In this document: positions 30,528-43,554 of the stretch, in pieces | Numbering within the stretch: position 1 is the stretch's first letter | Layout: every line of letters starts with the position of its first letter | Origin: Amphibalanus amphitrite | Taxonomy: Eukaryota > Arthropoda > Thecostraca > Balanomorpha > Balanidae | Assembly (NCBI RefSeq): GCF_019059575.1 | Contig: NW_024882994.1 | Coordinates: 62,001 to 126,000, forward strand | Length of the DNA stretch: 64,000 nt | Direction: 5' to 3' | The notes under the pieces: generated by a model | Databases searched by the model: none | Told to the model about the DNA's origin: nothing | Seen by the model: only the letters and a program-made list of their open reading frames with translations | Made by a program: the position numbers and the translations under genes

Positions 30528-31637
30528 TGTCCACACTCGATTCTCTGCCCAATTATAAATCTATCGAAACTTTCTCCGGGTTTTTCCGCCGGATCTATTG
30601 TTTTCTGCGTTTTTCGATTTTCTCCAAACAAATATCCAAAGTCAGATACTATTCAAAATTATTAATCAAGGGTAGTCGAAACTCTCAGAACAGGCAAATG
30701 TAGGATTTGATTTGATGATACTGTTGTTTGGTGTCGACAGTAGTGACGCTTGCGTATTTCAGAACATTTTTCAGATTTTGCGGCGCTTCTCACGCACTTT
30801 TTACATTCAATGGCGCACACTCATTTTTTTATAGGATTTTTTATCAATAGGATCAAAAGTAAGATCAGCGATGCCATTCCTTGGGATTTGTCCCAAGATC
30901 TTGGGATTTGAACATTAGCATTGGGATCTTGTGATTTGCACTGCATATCTTGGGATCTGACAGAAGCTGATTTCACTTTGTCTTCTCATGCTGTCGAATG
31001 CTTTTTCATAAATTTAGGATGGATTTGCCTCACGGACGATTAAAAGCATTCAAACATATTGAAGTAACGGACGAAGTTTGGCGCTTGCGATGTTTCTTGA
31101 AGGCATTCTCTTCCCGAGATCGCAGGATTATTTTTGTACCATTTCTTGTTATGGTATAGTAGCAGCTTTCAGTCGCTGTTCGCAACTGGCGCTCATTTGT
31201 TTAATTTCCAACGATCAACGGGGATGGGTGGTTTGGCGGCATGATGTTGGGTGGCTATGAAAAGCTTTTACAAACATAATGCCTAAAAAATATTTCAGAA
31301 AGCGGCTCCCGCACAAAGCGCTTCATTTTACGGTTTTGCTCTATGGAGGCTTATCCATTGACCGCGAACCAAAATAAGGGCAATTTGTCTTTGACCTCGG
31401 AAAAGTGTCTGGTCACCTGACCTCTGGGCTCTGCTGAACCAAAAATAACCAAAGCGTAACCTTGCGACCTTCACAACACTGCTGACGTCTTGTAGCTATA
31501 TATTCCAGGGGACGAGTTAGGTCCTCGTTTAGACCCCCTCGCCATCGTCGGCTTGAAAATCCATGGGCCCCAGCGGGCACTGGCTTACACGCAGATTCAC
31601 AGCATAGGCTTTTCGATTTCGGGATTCACATAAGCTT
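30528..31637. other. No gene recognised
   Basis: AT-rich sequence with scattered CTTGGGATTTG words near 30880-30950, recurring near 32612-32660. I see no exon here. Confidence 0.3.
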
Positions 31638-31641
31638 TTAA

Positions 31642-32107
31642 AGGGACCCTCCCACCTTAACATTAGATTTGAGTTGAGATAGCCAAAATGGGGTCCGTGG
31701 CTCACAATTACTGGTTTCGGCACTCACAACATCGAGAAATGCCTTAAATCGGAAATATTGAATTTCAAAATTGCAGCGTTTTGATTCAGAGGGGCTAATG
31801 CTTTTGAATACCCATCTGAATGTGTGACGTCAGCGGAGATCTAACGATTTGAAAATATTTTACTAAAACGTTTGGTAGCACGCGGTGGTATATGCTGCTT
31901 TGCGGGCAACAAATGCCGCACCTTCAAATAAAGTCGCTAGGAACAGCGGAGATCCCAAAAAGTGAACAAAAGAAAAAGTCTAATATCTTGAAAACCGGTG
32001 AATATTTTTCAATAAAATTTGGTAGATATTCGTTTTCGCTCTTTCTGAACCTAGCGACATCACTTTCATGCCAATTCATGAACTTTTTTGAAGGTGGGAG
32101 GGTCCCT
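31642..32107. mobile_element. TTAA-flanked MITE, AGGGACCCTCCCACC family, copy 2
   Basis: TTAA at 31638-31641 and 32108-32111. Perfect terminal repeats AGGGACCCTCCCACCTT. Inverse of 3950-4428. Confidence 0.8.
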
Positions 32108-32111
32108 TTAA

Positions 32112-32992
32112 GAGCTTGTTTTGGAGCCCATATTTCAAAACTGTCAGTGGTGGAAAACACTTAAAAACAGCCTGACCTCACCTGACCCTAGCTTCTCCAA
32201 ATGTGTCACGAGACAAATTTCGAAATAAATCCAAAATGCCACAGACTTCGTTTCCAAGAAGTTCTAACAGATTCGGGCTTTGTGTTTTGGGTCCTTGACC
32301 CACCATTGACGGTCGACAAATGACCTGACCATAGAATTAGATACCACCGGGCACCGGCTTCATGTTGTCTAGGCCAGCATCTTCATTTTTTGTGAAGCTC
32401 TTATACTCGGTCAGGAACCGATCAGCTGTAGGAGTCCGATCGACCCCCTCCCCCTCCCCTCCCCCCGGCCTCTAGGTACATTAGCTGCTGTAAAGACGCC
32501 AATAAGGACAAGGGTGGACCCAAAGAAGAGAAAGCTGTATACTAAACACACTAATATCTCCAAAATAAGCTATGGATTTACCTATGGTACTCCTAAGGAT
32601 ATGTGATGGGTAGTCTTGGGATTCGAGACGAGAATCTTGGGAAATTCTAGTCGAGATCTTGGGATGGACCAAAAATGTGGATGGCATCACTGAGTAAGAT
32701 ACCAGCTTTTGATCCTGATTGTATCCATCGTATTCTATATTGATTAGCAGGTCTTTCTTTAAGAATAATGCATTAAATTTGTGTATAACTGCTCCAACAA
32801 TACTCCCATCATGCAAGAGACTTCAACTTTGTGAACTCCAATTTTGTCAAATTGCCATAGGAATGGTTGTCATGCCATTAGTTGTGTCTGCGTGCTATAT
32901 TTTAGATTCTGGTAACACTAACAGTTAAAACAATTTATAGTGAAAATTTTAAGTGTTTTGCGACTGTGATGATTACATTTGTTTCTTTGCAG
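32112..32992. other. No gene recognised upstream of the BTB gene
   Basis: Contains a C/T-rich tract near 32440-32470 and AT-rich sequence. A 5'UTR exon of the BTB gene could lie here or further left, but I cannot place it. Confidence 0.3.
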
Positions 32993-33007
32993 AGCACTGG
33001 CCTCAAG

Positions 33008-36000
33008 ATGAACTCTCAGACATTTTGTTTGAAGTGGGATGCATTTCAGAACAGCATCACCTCTTCCTTTGACTTGCTGCGACAAGATGAAGAGCTGGTT
33101 GATATAACACTGTGCTGTGATGGCCAGAGTTTGAAAGCCCACAGGCTAATGCTATCTGCATGCAGTCCCTACTTCAGGGAACTCTTTAAGGTGAGCTATT
33201 AGCCGCATTCATTTGTTGCTGCTCTATGTATGTATTTGTGCATAATAATTACTGTAATTATGAGATATGCATTTATGTATTTATATGATATTTTGTAAAG
33301 CTAGATTGTATTCCTGGGCTATTTCTGTTTAGAAGTTCATTATCTACCCTTTAACTTTCAGAGTAATTACCTAAGTATAAGAGAAATAATATATAATGAG
33401 TTACATTGCTGGTTAAATTTCTTATTCTATAGTAGTTGTGGTCAATGGACTTTATCAGGCCATTTAAAACATATGTTTTTGCTGTTATCTGAGGATATGA
33501 ATGTAATGCTAACAATGATGATGCAATTGCAGCGTTTTTCCTTTTCCAGAACAACCAGTGCCAGCACATGGTCATTTTCCTGAAGGACACTTCAGTGGCC
33601 GACCTGCAGGCAGTGATCGAGTTCGTGTACAAGGGAAGGGTGAACGTGGCGCAGAGCCAGCTGGCCAGCTTCATCAAGACGGCCGAGATGCTGCAGATCA
33701 GAGGACTCAGTGGCGAGGATGACAAGGTGGGAAAGGCATCATGGATATGGATGTTGTCAGCATGCTATGCAATGTTATGTTTGTTAACTATGCGTCGTTC
33801 TGCTGGAGCTTCGCCTTCTATGTTTTTCAACTTTCAGAAGCCTTTGCCAAGATTACTATACCAAATGGTTGGCTAGTTACCTAGTGTGTCCAGTCCAAAA
33901 TCCTAGTAGATGTAAAATCAAAGGTATGCTATTGATTGCTCTCAATGGCTGAAGGTAGCTTACCTCATTCACATTCAAATACACATCAGATGCCCATCAG
34001 ATCAGTAAGCTGACTGAACTCAGCTCGCAGGCCAGTCTAACTCAGCTCTCTCTCATTGCAGACGTGCCCAGCCATGTCGGAGGACTGGTCTCCGGACCCG
34101 GGGAGCTGCTCGCCGCCGGTGAAGAGACGCCGCCGCTCGGCCTCCCCTGCCGCCGCCGTCCCCGGCCCCTCCCCCTCGCCGGCCGGTGCAGACCGGTGCC
34201 GGCCGCCCGAGTCGACCCTCCTGTACGGACAGCCCGACCCGGGCGCCGCCTGCTCAGCCTCCTCCGCCGCTCCGCCGCCGCCGGAGCCCGTCAAAATCGA
34301 GAAAATCGACCTCAGCGACACGGACGGCGAGGAGGAGGGCGGCGCGCCGCTGGACGACCGGCTGGCCGGGCTCGATGGGATACCCGGGTCCGGCGGGGGG
34401 CTCGATGGGATACCAGGGTCCGGCGCCGGGCTGGCGGAGGTGGACGGAGACGGCACGGGATTCGGCGGAGACCTGGACGGTGTGGCCGAGCTGCCCCTCG
34501 CCGCCCTCCCCGCGGGAATGATGGACGACCCGGCTGTCGACTGGCGACGAGTACGCGACCCGGCCGCCACCCAAGGTGAGCGCGGCAGAGGATATGTGAC
34601 ATTCCTGTCACTTGGTGACCAAAGCAAGAGTCGCCTGTTTTCCGATTTACTCTTCAATTACTCCACATTGCATATACCGCTTACCCAAGTATCGCACATC
34701 CATACTTACGAGTTTCGACTTGTACTGAGTACAAACTACGACTAATTATTACGACTACGTAACCCAGCAACTGATTAGTTGAAGAAATTACGTTTATTTT
34801 TGGGGAAGCATGGGTGAGCGCCAGTTGGTTACATGGAACTTGAGCAAGCAAATCACACTCATGAAACACGCGCTTGGCACAAACGGATTGTGCGCGGTTA
34901 TTAGCAAGCACGAAACCCGCATCTGCTGTTGAGCTTGCCCACGGCTTCATATGTCCATCCGACCCTCTCATTCGCTATATATCCCCCTCGCCCTGCCATT
35001 GACTGCCTCCCCACTCGCTCATAGGTCGTCTTTCTCCTTCCCACTCCGTTGTTTTGCGTCGTGTCCCGCTCAGCGGGCTCCCAGTGCCGACATTTGCACG
35101 GCCGGCTCTCCGCCGTGCCGTGGCCGGGCCGCGCCTCCCGGGCTGTACGAGTCGCTGATCTCCCGGTAGAACGCCAGCACGAGCACGTACCAGTACCAGA
35201 GGAGCGGACTGGCCAGCAGGCCCAGCGCCCCCAGCACGCCGCACACCACCGAGGCGGCGTAGGCACTCTCGGCGGCCACTCGCAGTCCGTCCTGCCTCTG
35301 CCAGTCAGCGGTGACGGGCCCCGGCCGAGGGCGTCCGAAGGTGCCGAAGGTGTTGACCGTCTCCTCGGGCGGCGCCGCCTCGGCCTGGAACTCCGAGAAG
35401 ACGGCGGAGAGCACGCCACAGCCGATCAGCAGGCCCACCGAAGCCAGTGCCACCAGCACGAACACTATGGCGTAGTAGATGAGCCAGGCGAGAGCTGCGC
35501 AGGCCGAGCGGCGGTGCACGGCGAGCAGGAGCAGCGCGTTGAACAGCAGCGAGAGCAGCACAAACGCCAGCTGCGGCGCGAACACCCAGCCGTAGAGCAG
35601 CGCCGCGCCGGCCAGACGCACGCCGGACGCTGCCTGGAAGTCGCTCAGGTCGGAGGCCACCTTGGCCCAGCCGGCTATTATTCCGAGCAGGTGGACGGCG
35701 CTGAAGGACATACAGACGATGGCCACGGCCATTGCCGAGGAGCGCAGGTCCAGGCCGCAGCAGCCGCGCACAGCCATCGTGACAGAGCGGAGCTCAGGGG
35801 GCGCAGAGGGAGCCGGGGGCTGCGAGCCGCTATAAACTGACTCCTGGAGATCCTGATGGACTCCTGAGGGTGCTGGTGGATCCCTGCCGCTGCTGGACTT
35901 TCGAAGACGCTGGTGGATTCCTGGTACTGACGCACTTCGTAGGACGCTGGCAAAATCTGACTGATATTTTTCTTCTTAATTTCCGTTGATGCTGGTAGAT

Positions 36001-37898
36001 TCCTGCGCTCCTGCGACCGATGATGGGCTCTTGCAGACGCTGAAGGAGACCGCTGTCGACCTTTGCAGGTAGTCGCACCTGCCTGTCTTTCTGCTCAGTT
36101 CCTGTAGCAGCGGGTGTCACTGCCTCGGACCGAGCTGCTTCGTCCACTGACCCCGGTCGGGCCGCTGCTGGCCTTTTTGCCAGTGAGAAGGGCACGGACC
36201 GATCTGCGGAGGGAGGGTGCTGCAGTCGCACTATCTGCTATTCCTTCCTTCCGCCGAGTCTGCAGGGCCAGTTCCGGCGGGTTATCGGCGCCCCGGAAAC
36301 TCTGGCGACACCAGTGCGACACGGCTGAGATTGGGGAGATGGAGGGGAGAGGGATGGAAAATCGGGCCGGGGTGGAGAGAAGAGGAGAGGGAGGGGTGGA
36401 AAACCAGGCCGAGGGGATCAGGGAAAACCGCGCCTTTGAGTGGGCTGGTACGCGCGTCGCGCATGAAAATGGCGGGAATTCCGGCGAACTGGAAAGCGGA
36501 AACAAACTTACTTCACCGTACCTTGATGTGCCAACTGATGGCTGCTACAAATTAAGGCGACGCTCGGAGAAAAGGCCGTACTTTGGGGCCGCTGCTACCT
36601 CTGTGTCCGAAGGGTGTTACTGTGTATACAGGCTCCCACTTACTGGACTGAAGCCTTCCGCAGTCCGGACGATGTCGCTCAGGCCAGTCAGCTCGCTATG
36701 GAAAAAGTCCAAACTGCTCGTTTTGTAGCGGTGACTGCGGAGCGTAAGGTATCTCGAAATCAAGATTGTACAAGATTGTAGTTGTACCACTATCGCAGGT
36801 GAGATATTGTCGGGAACACTCAGATACGCGTAGGGAACTGCTGCGATGGCTGGTATTTGCCGCCAGTGCTCTTGATTCAGTCACTGTTCATGGCCTCTCA
36901 ACTTCGAAACGGAATGCTTCTCTTGTTGCCGCACCTGCTTTCACGAAATGCTGTCGGCCGGTGTTCAGGTGATGCGAACGATTTTTTTTTTAGCACAGAG
37001 CCGCGGCGCTGGTAGCCGCCCACCTCAGGTAGTGCAGCTTATTAGTAAAATAATCTTAGTGCAGCTGCCACCTGCCAGTTTCGCCCGCTCTGCCAGGGCC
37101 GCGCTGATGAACCGCACCCCGCTACGCCGCTGACAAACCTGTGTAGTAGCGGACAAAGTATGCCGCCAGAAGATGGATAGTCTGTTCTTGTTTACGTTTG
37201 TATATTGTTTGTCTTATGTAGCTACGTAGACGAGTATTGTCGTGACCAAGGCGTCGTGACCCCATGGATGTCTGACGTGTTGTGCGAGTGCTCCTCCCCT
37301 ACCCGCATACTTGCTACCTATGACTCGGATTTAAGCCGTAATCGCTTAGATCCGAGTCAAAGGTATGTATGTATGTAATATGTATGTATCGATCGTATGA
37401 ACGCATACCTATATGTATGTATTGACATCAAAGCTTTCACGCTGTATGCGGGAAGCTTTTGATGTAAATACATGCATATATGCATGCATACCTACCCACC
37501 TATTTACATTCATACATACATACATAAAACTTTGAACTTTATTTTAAGCACTTCATTTGAGAGGTAATCTCGGCGTTATTTTGTGTCCCTCCCTCGCACC
37601 GGATACAGTAACTGTCGTGTATCTCACTAACTCGCCGGTCTCCCGCTCCCTTTCAGACTCTGGCGGCGCCGTGCACCGCTGCCCCATCTGCTGCCGCGGC
37701 TACTCCAACGCCCGCTCGCTCGAGTACCACAAGAAGATGCACGCCGGCCTGACCACGTGCGCCCTCTGTGGGAAGGTAACCAGCAAGGTGGAACACCTGC
37801 GGAGACACCTGGAACATGTGCACAAACTGACGCAGCAGGATATACGCAGCATCGTGCCCACACGGAACAAGTCCAGGCCGCCGGCCCGGCTGGTCTGA
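33008..37898 (+). CDS. BTB-C2H2 zinc finger transcription factor, four coding exons
   Basis: Exons 33008-33190, 33550-33726, 34062-34575 and 37657-37898 join in phases 0, 0 and 1 to give 371 residues. The acceptor TTTGCAG at 32992 puts the ATG 15 nt into its exon. Residues 1-112 are a BTB domain of the arthropod Tramtrack/bric-a-brac type (F-C-L-K-W near the start, [15 protein letters not shown]). Exon 3 is a Pro/Ser/Gly-rich linker with a basic K-R-R-R-R stretch (141-145), a V-K-I-E sumoylation-type motif (197-200) and an acidic I-D-L-S-D-T-D (202-208). The last exon holds two C2H2 fingers: C300, C303, H316, H320, and C326, C329, H342, H347. BTB proteins of this kind dimerise and repress or activate transcription. 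Alternative 3' exons with other fingers are common in such genes, so other isoforms may exist. I cannot name the ortholog. Confidence 0.88.
35070..35777 (-). CDS. Four-pass membrane protein, intronless, nested in BTB intron 3
   Basis: A single open frame of 235 residues with four strongly hydrophobic segments at about 16-37, 55-88, 92-127 and 171-203. It has a short cysteine pair near the N-terminus (G-C-C-G-L-D-L-R) and a [13 protein letters not shown] end to the last segment. The GC-rich codon pattern and clean hydrophobicity profile argue for a real protein; the plus-strand ORF over the same bases (35049-35840) is rich in Arg/Gln/His and is its shadow. Small arthropod four-pass proteins with a similar CCG-x-x-LR start exist, but the function is unknown. 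It lies antisense within the third intron of the BTB-zinc finger gene. The tail after residue 207 is probably cytoplasmic. A splice further upstream is possible. Confidence 0.7.
   Translation of the reverse strand: MAVRGCCGLDLRSSAMAVAIVCMSFSAVHLLGIIAGWAKVASDLSDFQAASGVRLAGAALLYGWVFAPQLAFVLLSLLFNALLLLAVHRRSACAALAWLIYYAIVFVLVALASVGLLIGCGVLSAVFSEFQAEAAPPEETVNTFGTFGRPRPGPVTADWQRQDGLRVAAESAYAASVVCGVLGALGLLASPLLWYWYVLVLAFYREISDSYSPGGAARPRHGGEPAVQMSALGAR
36000..37656. other. Remainder of BTB intron 3
   Basis: No further exon recognised. The ORFs at 36114-36728 and 36095-36505 overlap on opposite strands with no domain. TATG/CATA microsatellite tracts lie at 37362-37392 and 37411-37525. Confidence 0.4.
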
Positions 37899-40170
37899 GG
37901 CCCGGCGGCTGGGGGGGGGGGGGGGGGAGAGGCCGGTGAGGTTCCTCTGAGGGTAATGAGTCGGCGGGGGAGGCGGAGAAGAGTGACGGAGAATATGTTT
38001 TTTTTTGTGATACTCCACCTGGAAGTATAGGGCCGTTTAGCAGTTACCGATCTGAGTGTCACTCGCGGTATTGTGATGTGCTAAAAGACGGTTAATGGGC
38101 GGTTAATGGGGACCTGCAGTCACCCGCGGCTGGAACGCAGCTGTCTCAGACCATAAATAACGACATTAGATGCTGGAGGGACATATCCTGTCCGTCACAT
38201 AAGGAAAATATGTGGGTTGATGTAAAGTATGGATGATATCATCAGTACTCGGTGATCGTGTGGGCCGTCATTGTTCGTCAAACGGCAGTGGCGCGTAGCT
38301 CGTGATTCGTGACTGTATGTACAATATTGTGTTAATTGTGTTCCAAGGCACGCGGGAAGGGCGTTGGACTGAGTACAGACATCCGATCGCTCTGGTGTGA
38401 GTGGATGTGATGTGATGTGATGTGAACCTAGTCAAGTCCGGAAGGTATCGTGGGTGAAATTCCACCCAGTGTTAAACTGATTGCGGGGGGGAGGGGCGAT
38501 GATATTGTCATCCCGTGAAGGGGAGCTTCACAAAGCTAACCGAAGTTATAAAATAAGACGTGTTATGGTGTACCACCTAATGTCATTGCTTGCTGAACAA
38601 AACAGGAGCTGTCGCGTCACCTGGCGGCCGAGTCAGAACTGTGTGTTGGCTCTTCCCTCACTAGATGGCACTACGTGCCCCTGAGGCTCTGCTGTTGCGC
38701 GGTATGTCCGTGGAAATGATCGTTTAGTTGGATTTTGATCCGTGAATGTTTCATTGCAATACCAATTGTCCAGTCATGTTTGTTTTCTCTTATCTAAAGC
38801 TGACATTTATATCATTGTTTCGTATTTTGTTTTTCATCAACAAGACCTACCCGTACCCACGGAGCGCTGAATTGTGACCCTTGCCAACGAAGGCAGCTGT
38901 AAACAAACACGAGATACCCGTTGATGATGAGATTGTCAATAAGCTATTCTTCTCATTTGTATTAACCGTATGAATAATGCAATACCTGTACACTTATGCG
39001 TTTTCCTAGTATTTTGTCATATAATAGTCGGCGTCAAGGAGTTTGCACGCGAATCTGTTATTAGCATCGTCGTTCGTTATCTGGGTTTGCTCAACGAGCT
39101 GCTATTTGCTGTCTTCTGGGATCTCTGACCTTGTGGCCGGTGACTTGACTCAATGTGACCCAGTGGTAAATGGTTTCTAGGTCTCTGTGCATCTGTGATA
39201 TGTACCTAGGTACTGGCGTGGATCATATCGTACATAAATCGACGCCAATTATATGATTTGAAAGATCTTATCTGGAATTCAATCTGCGAGTGGTTTTGCA
39301 ATGTTTTCTAATCGACATAATGGAAGTGTTCAGGCCACGATATAAAACGATACGGCGATGGGATCACTCGAAAATTGCTTCGCTGAATGGCAGCTGACAG
39401 ATGCTTTTATTCGGCATTTGACCACATTTACCGTCTCACATGTCACCATGGTCTCTTGCTACCACGCACGCACCTGATATTAAATGCCCATATAATGCAC
39501 GTACCTATATTGGAGCCACGTACCGAACTGGGAAAAAAGCTTGATTGACGGCCAAGTGTAGCTCGTAGAATCATTGAGATGGCAGCCCGTCAGTGCAATC
39601 GTTAGGTATATGTACGGTTTTCTCACTTCTCAGGCGAAGCCCACCGCGCGGTCGTCTATCATATTCAGCATCTAAAATGTTCGTCAATCCACGTCCGTCC
39701 CCTCTCTGAGCTGTTCCGGTTAGTTTATCAGAGAGAAGACATATCTGAGCCAGCCCGTAGGACGGAATTGTCCACTCAGTCCGATCGCCGATCGACTGTC
39801 AATAACGCCAGTGACTCGAAGACAAGCGTGTACGTTTGACAAGTGTATTGGACACATTGTACTGGACATCGGGCACATTCAGCATTGAGATCCGTCCGCA
39901 TCTCGAAACTATCCTCATTGCAGGAGCGGGGATAAGGCGCAACGGTCTGGAGGGGACGAGCTGACCTCTCCTGAGCCTCACAGGAGCACACTGTAGCGAG
40001 TTCTCTACCCCATTAATGGTAGCACACGAACAATGAACCTGCTTACATCTGGAGTTTCCAAAAAGCTCAGTGGGACAATCTGAGTCAAGGAACAGAGAGA
40101 AATCTGTCCCAAAGCCGGTAGCACCGAAACAGTACTGGATTGGTCCGGGAGGCGACAGGGAGAAGGCATA
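37899..40170. other. Downstream of the BTB gene; no gene recognised
   Basis: Starts with a 19-nt G-run near 37909 and then unique, moderately AT-rich sequence. The short ORFs show no domains. The first few hundred bases probably include the BTB 3'UTR. Confidence 0.35.
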
Positions 40171-40178
40171 GCCCACGG

Positions 40179-40665
40179 CAGGGGCGGATCCAGAAAATCT
40201 CCAAGGGAGGGGCCATTAGAAACCAGGAGGCCCCCCCCCCATAATCCCACCTGTTGGAGGCCCCATCTTCCCACTTGTTGGGCCCCCCCCCCCAAAAAAA
40301 AAACTGCGTCTATTGAGCTTATCTAGCTGTTCAGGCAACATCTCAACATCTGTGCAGGCTTGGAGGCCCTCTGTGCAGGTTAGGAGGCCCTGTAAAAGTG
40401 GTCATCTCTGTGAGTATAAGAGACCTCCAAGTTATGAAAAGCTTTACCAATCTTCTAACAAAGAAGTCTTCTCAGCTAGTCTTCTAAGAAATAACTAAGT
40501 GGGTAGGTTAAAAAAAAAAACTCATCGGATTTCGGCCACTTTATTTTCAGGAGGCCCCCTTTTCAGCTTTTTAACTTTTTAACTTTTTATTTTATTTTTG
40601 AAAAAAATCGGCCAAGGGGGGGGGGGGGCATGGCCCCCATGCCCCCCCCCTTGTATCCGCGCCTG
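40179..40665. mobile_element. hAT-like MITE, copy 2
   Basis: Ends CAGGGGCGGATCCAG and TTGTATCCGCGCCTG, flanked by the 8-bp duplication GCCCACGG (40171-40178 and 40666-40673). Inverse of 7145-7624. The shared 61-codon frame (40313-40498 plus) encodes the same peptide; the only difference I see between the copies across that frame is one silent T/C change. Confidence 0.8.
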
Positions 40666-41028
40666 GCCCACGGCCAGCGCTCGCACATCGTAGCGCTCGC
40701 ACATCGTGGAGCAATGAGATGACAGACGCGGATACATACATTCAATGCAAGAGATACAGGAAAGATGGCCACACATGCCGGCTGTATATACAGTTCGCTC
40801 ACAATACACAAGATATTGCTGATTCGCCCTAATATCTATATCGTACTTTGCGACGCTGTACGGCTACCTACAACTACGTACATAAACTTAATGTACCTAC
40901 ATACATAAAGGCTGCGTTGCTTCAACCTAACACATGCCACTGAAATGAAGAACGCTCGTAAGTTTCGAAAGATCACTCGTTTTTTTCTCTCGCTTTTTTC
41001 GCGAAACTTGAAAGTAACAATCCTTTAA

Positions 41029-42062
41029 CCCTCGCCGGCCGAGGGGGGGGGGGGCGGGTGCCGCCCCCCCATAGGGTTTTTTCGCGATAGCTCCGAACAC
41101 GCTGGCGATAGAGAGCTGAAACTTGGCATACCTGACCTTTGATCCAAGCCGGATCTTTTGACACCAACCGCATTTTTGGGTCAGGTCAGGTCACTGACCT
41201 ATGACGTCATAAGTGAACCTCTGCACGGTCTTCAGATGTCGCAACTTCGCAACGCCCTCACTGCCAGAGGAGATGTCACAGGGAAATGAAACTTGCAGGA
41301 TCTAGTATCCATTATGAGTCCCACAACTTGTATATCTCGGATTTTTCCTAAAGGTCATATGAGGTCAGGTCATTTTCGTGACCTCACCATTATAAGTCAA
41401 TGGGGAAAAATGAAAACTGCTATTCTGGCGCCGGGAACGATCTCCAACTATCTCAAGCACACAGAATCGTGATTTGATGCACTCCTTGCAAGGTTAGATG
41501 CGTCACTTTTGCAATGTTGACCTTGCGTGACGTCATTTATGACGTCATCAAGGTCATATTAGTTTTTCGTCAATAACTCTTGATCAAATTGAGCTAGCGA
41601 GTCGGGAAAGCCACCAATGGACTCAGGAAGACCTGCCGAATCGAATGATATGTGACATGACCTCTTTCGACCAACTTCGTGACCTGGGGGTGCTGACCTG
41701 ACCTTGACCTGAGGTCAACACCCCAAGTTGACCTGACCCGGACAAAAAGTATATCATTCGACGCGCCTGAGCGAGACAAACACGATGCTGCCAAAATCGG
41801 CGCTCTGCGGCCGTTTTTTGCGAAGTTATTCACCAAAAACTGAACCGTACCTTGGGGCACTTGACCTGACCTCAGAGGTCACCGGTTGACCTAGGACCTT
41901 AAAATCGGGTACCAATCTCTGCGTCTCGTAGCGGCGCACACGCTCGTTTTTTTCCGCGACGCGCTAGCTCCACCAGGGGCGAAACGGCGAGGGGGGGTCG
42001 TACCCGCCCCCCCCCCCCCCTCGGCCGGCGCGTATGTAGAAAACCAATAGGTCCGGCGAGGG
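41029..42062. mobile_element. TTAA-flanked GGTCA element, second subfamily, complete
   Basis: TTAA at 41025-41028 and 42063-42066. Ends CCCTCGCCGG and CCGGCGAGGG. A G-run then C-run lies inside the left end (41041-41069), and the same arrangement inside the right end (41990-42020). The interior has GGTCAGGTCAGGTCA and its inverse, and ATGACGTCAT-like words. A related partial copy is at 59035-59689. Confidence 0.75.
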
Positions 42063-42066
42063 TTAA

Positions 42067-42470
42067 ATTTGATTAAAACCCAAATCGTACAGTGCCATTG
42101 TTTCCTGAACTAGCACCGTTTGATTTTTTTACAGGACGCGAAGTATTCTAGCTAAGAGAGGTAAAAAATAATACACACCACCGCAGCCCACACTTTGTCT
42201 TTAAACCAGTTTGAGTTATAAACCATTGTACGATAATTCTGGGTGGGATCACCATTCCTCGACTCTTCAACCAATGCACCTCTGGACCTGACTCGTCGTC
42301 ATTGGTCAAACAGCTTACGGACGCTCCGTGCCGTGAACATATACAATACACTTAACACGCCTCCGTTACACAACAGTCACGCCCTGAAACGCCGCGCGGT
42401 CGGCCGTAGTTTGTCCGATCCAGCGTTGTGACGCTGGCCGCGGAGCACCCTCCGTCTCTGACGGCGGCGT
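42067..42470. other. Downstream region of the ING gene
   Basis: No coding feature; probably includes the ING 3'UTR. No clear polyadenylation signal was identified. Confidence 0.35.
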
Positions 42471-43554
42471 CTACTTTTTCTTGTCCTTGATGCAGCGCGG
42501 GCAGAACCACTTTCCGCGGGGGCTGGAGGTGAGGCCGACACAGGAGAAGTGGAACCACTCGATCGGACAGTCGGGGTTGTCGCAGCCCACCATGTCGCCG
42601 TACGACACCTGGTGGAGGGGGCCGGAATGTCACTGTAAGATACATGGCGAAAACAAACACCATATTCATCACAGACAGAGACAAACACCACCGTCCACCA
42701 GAGTGTCATTGTAAGACATACACAGTGTCACTATAAGAGGCTTGGTGGAAGAACTAACAGAAACTGTCACCGCACAACTACTGTAAGGGTGAACGAGGAT
42801 TCTGTCACCGAGCTCATCTTGGTAGGCACCTGTCCTCCAGTGACAATTCGAGGAAAACATCTCGAAACAGCCGTGTAAAAATAAAGTGTGTGACTGTTAT
42901 CATTCAGGGGATTCCAGCCCCGCTCACGCCCGCACCCCGGTGTCGAGCTCTGCGCCCGCACCCCGGTGTCGAGCTCTGCGCACCCACCTGGTTACAGAGG
43001 CAGTAGGTGGGCTCGTTGGGGTCGACCGGCATGTCCAGTCCGTCCGTGGAGACCGGCTGGGTGGGGTTGATGAGCTGCCGGATGGCCGCCTCCACCTCCA
43101 CCGGGCTCTTGATGGCCTTCGAGTAGATCGGGTCCTCCTCGGCCGCCTTCCGAGACTTCTTGCTGCTGGCCTTCTTTTTGGCGGGCCGCCGGGCGGGCGG
43201 CTCGGCGGCGCGCGCGCTGTGACTGCCCGCCTGGATCTGCTCCTCGAAGGCGGCCAGATCCACGTCCAGTTTCTGGATGTAGCGGTCCACCAGCTCGTAC
43301 GTCTTGGTGGCGAGCGCCACGTTGTTCTCGCCGTGTTTGCGGAGTTTCTCGTACATCTTGAGCAGCCCGTCGGGCGGCGGCGCCGACGGATCCGGCAGCG
43401 AGGCCAGGTACCGGTCCGACTTCTCGTCAATCAGACGCTGCAGCGCGTCGCACTTGGTGTTGCGGTCGCGGATCATGGCGAAGTTGTGCTTCAGCTCCTG
43501 CGGCAGGTTCTCGAGGCTGTCCAGCAGTGACTCGCCCGTGCCCCCGGTGGCCAT
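42471..43554 (-). CDS. ING-family chromatin reader (ING4/ING5 type), complete
   Basis: Two exons on the minus strand, 43554-42988 and 42608-42471, joined in phase 0 for 234 residues. The start ATG has a good context (ACAGCGATGG) and no earlier in-frame ATG follows the preceding stop. Residues 8-105 form the helical ING domain (E-N-L-P-Q-E-L at 15-21). A lysine-rich stretch at 122-136 is a probable nuclear localisation signal. The PHD finger starts C-L-C-N-Q at the exon junction and has all eight ligands: C185, C187, C198, C203, H209, C212, C225, C228. Y184 and W207 fit the aromatic cage that binds trimethylated H3K4. ING4/5 proteins recruit HBO1/MOZ-type histone acetyltransferases. The line [12 protein letters not shown] is diagnostic of this family. 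Whether it corresponds to ING4 or ING5 cannot be decided. The middle region is short and alanine-rich. Confidence 0.93.

Noticed and set aside
34037..34657. Minus-strand Ser/Pro-rich ORF of 206 codons
   Set aside because: It is antisense to BTB exon 3, which has matching splice sites and phases.
35049..35840. Plus-strand ORF of 263 codons
   Set aside because: Rich in Arg, Gln and His and exactly antisense to a clean four-pass membrane protein; a shadow of GC-rich codons.
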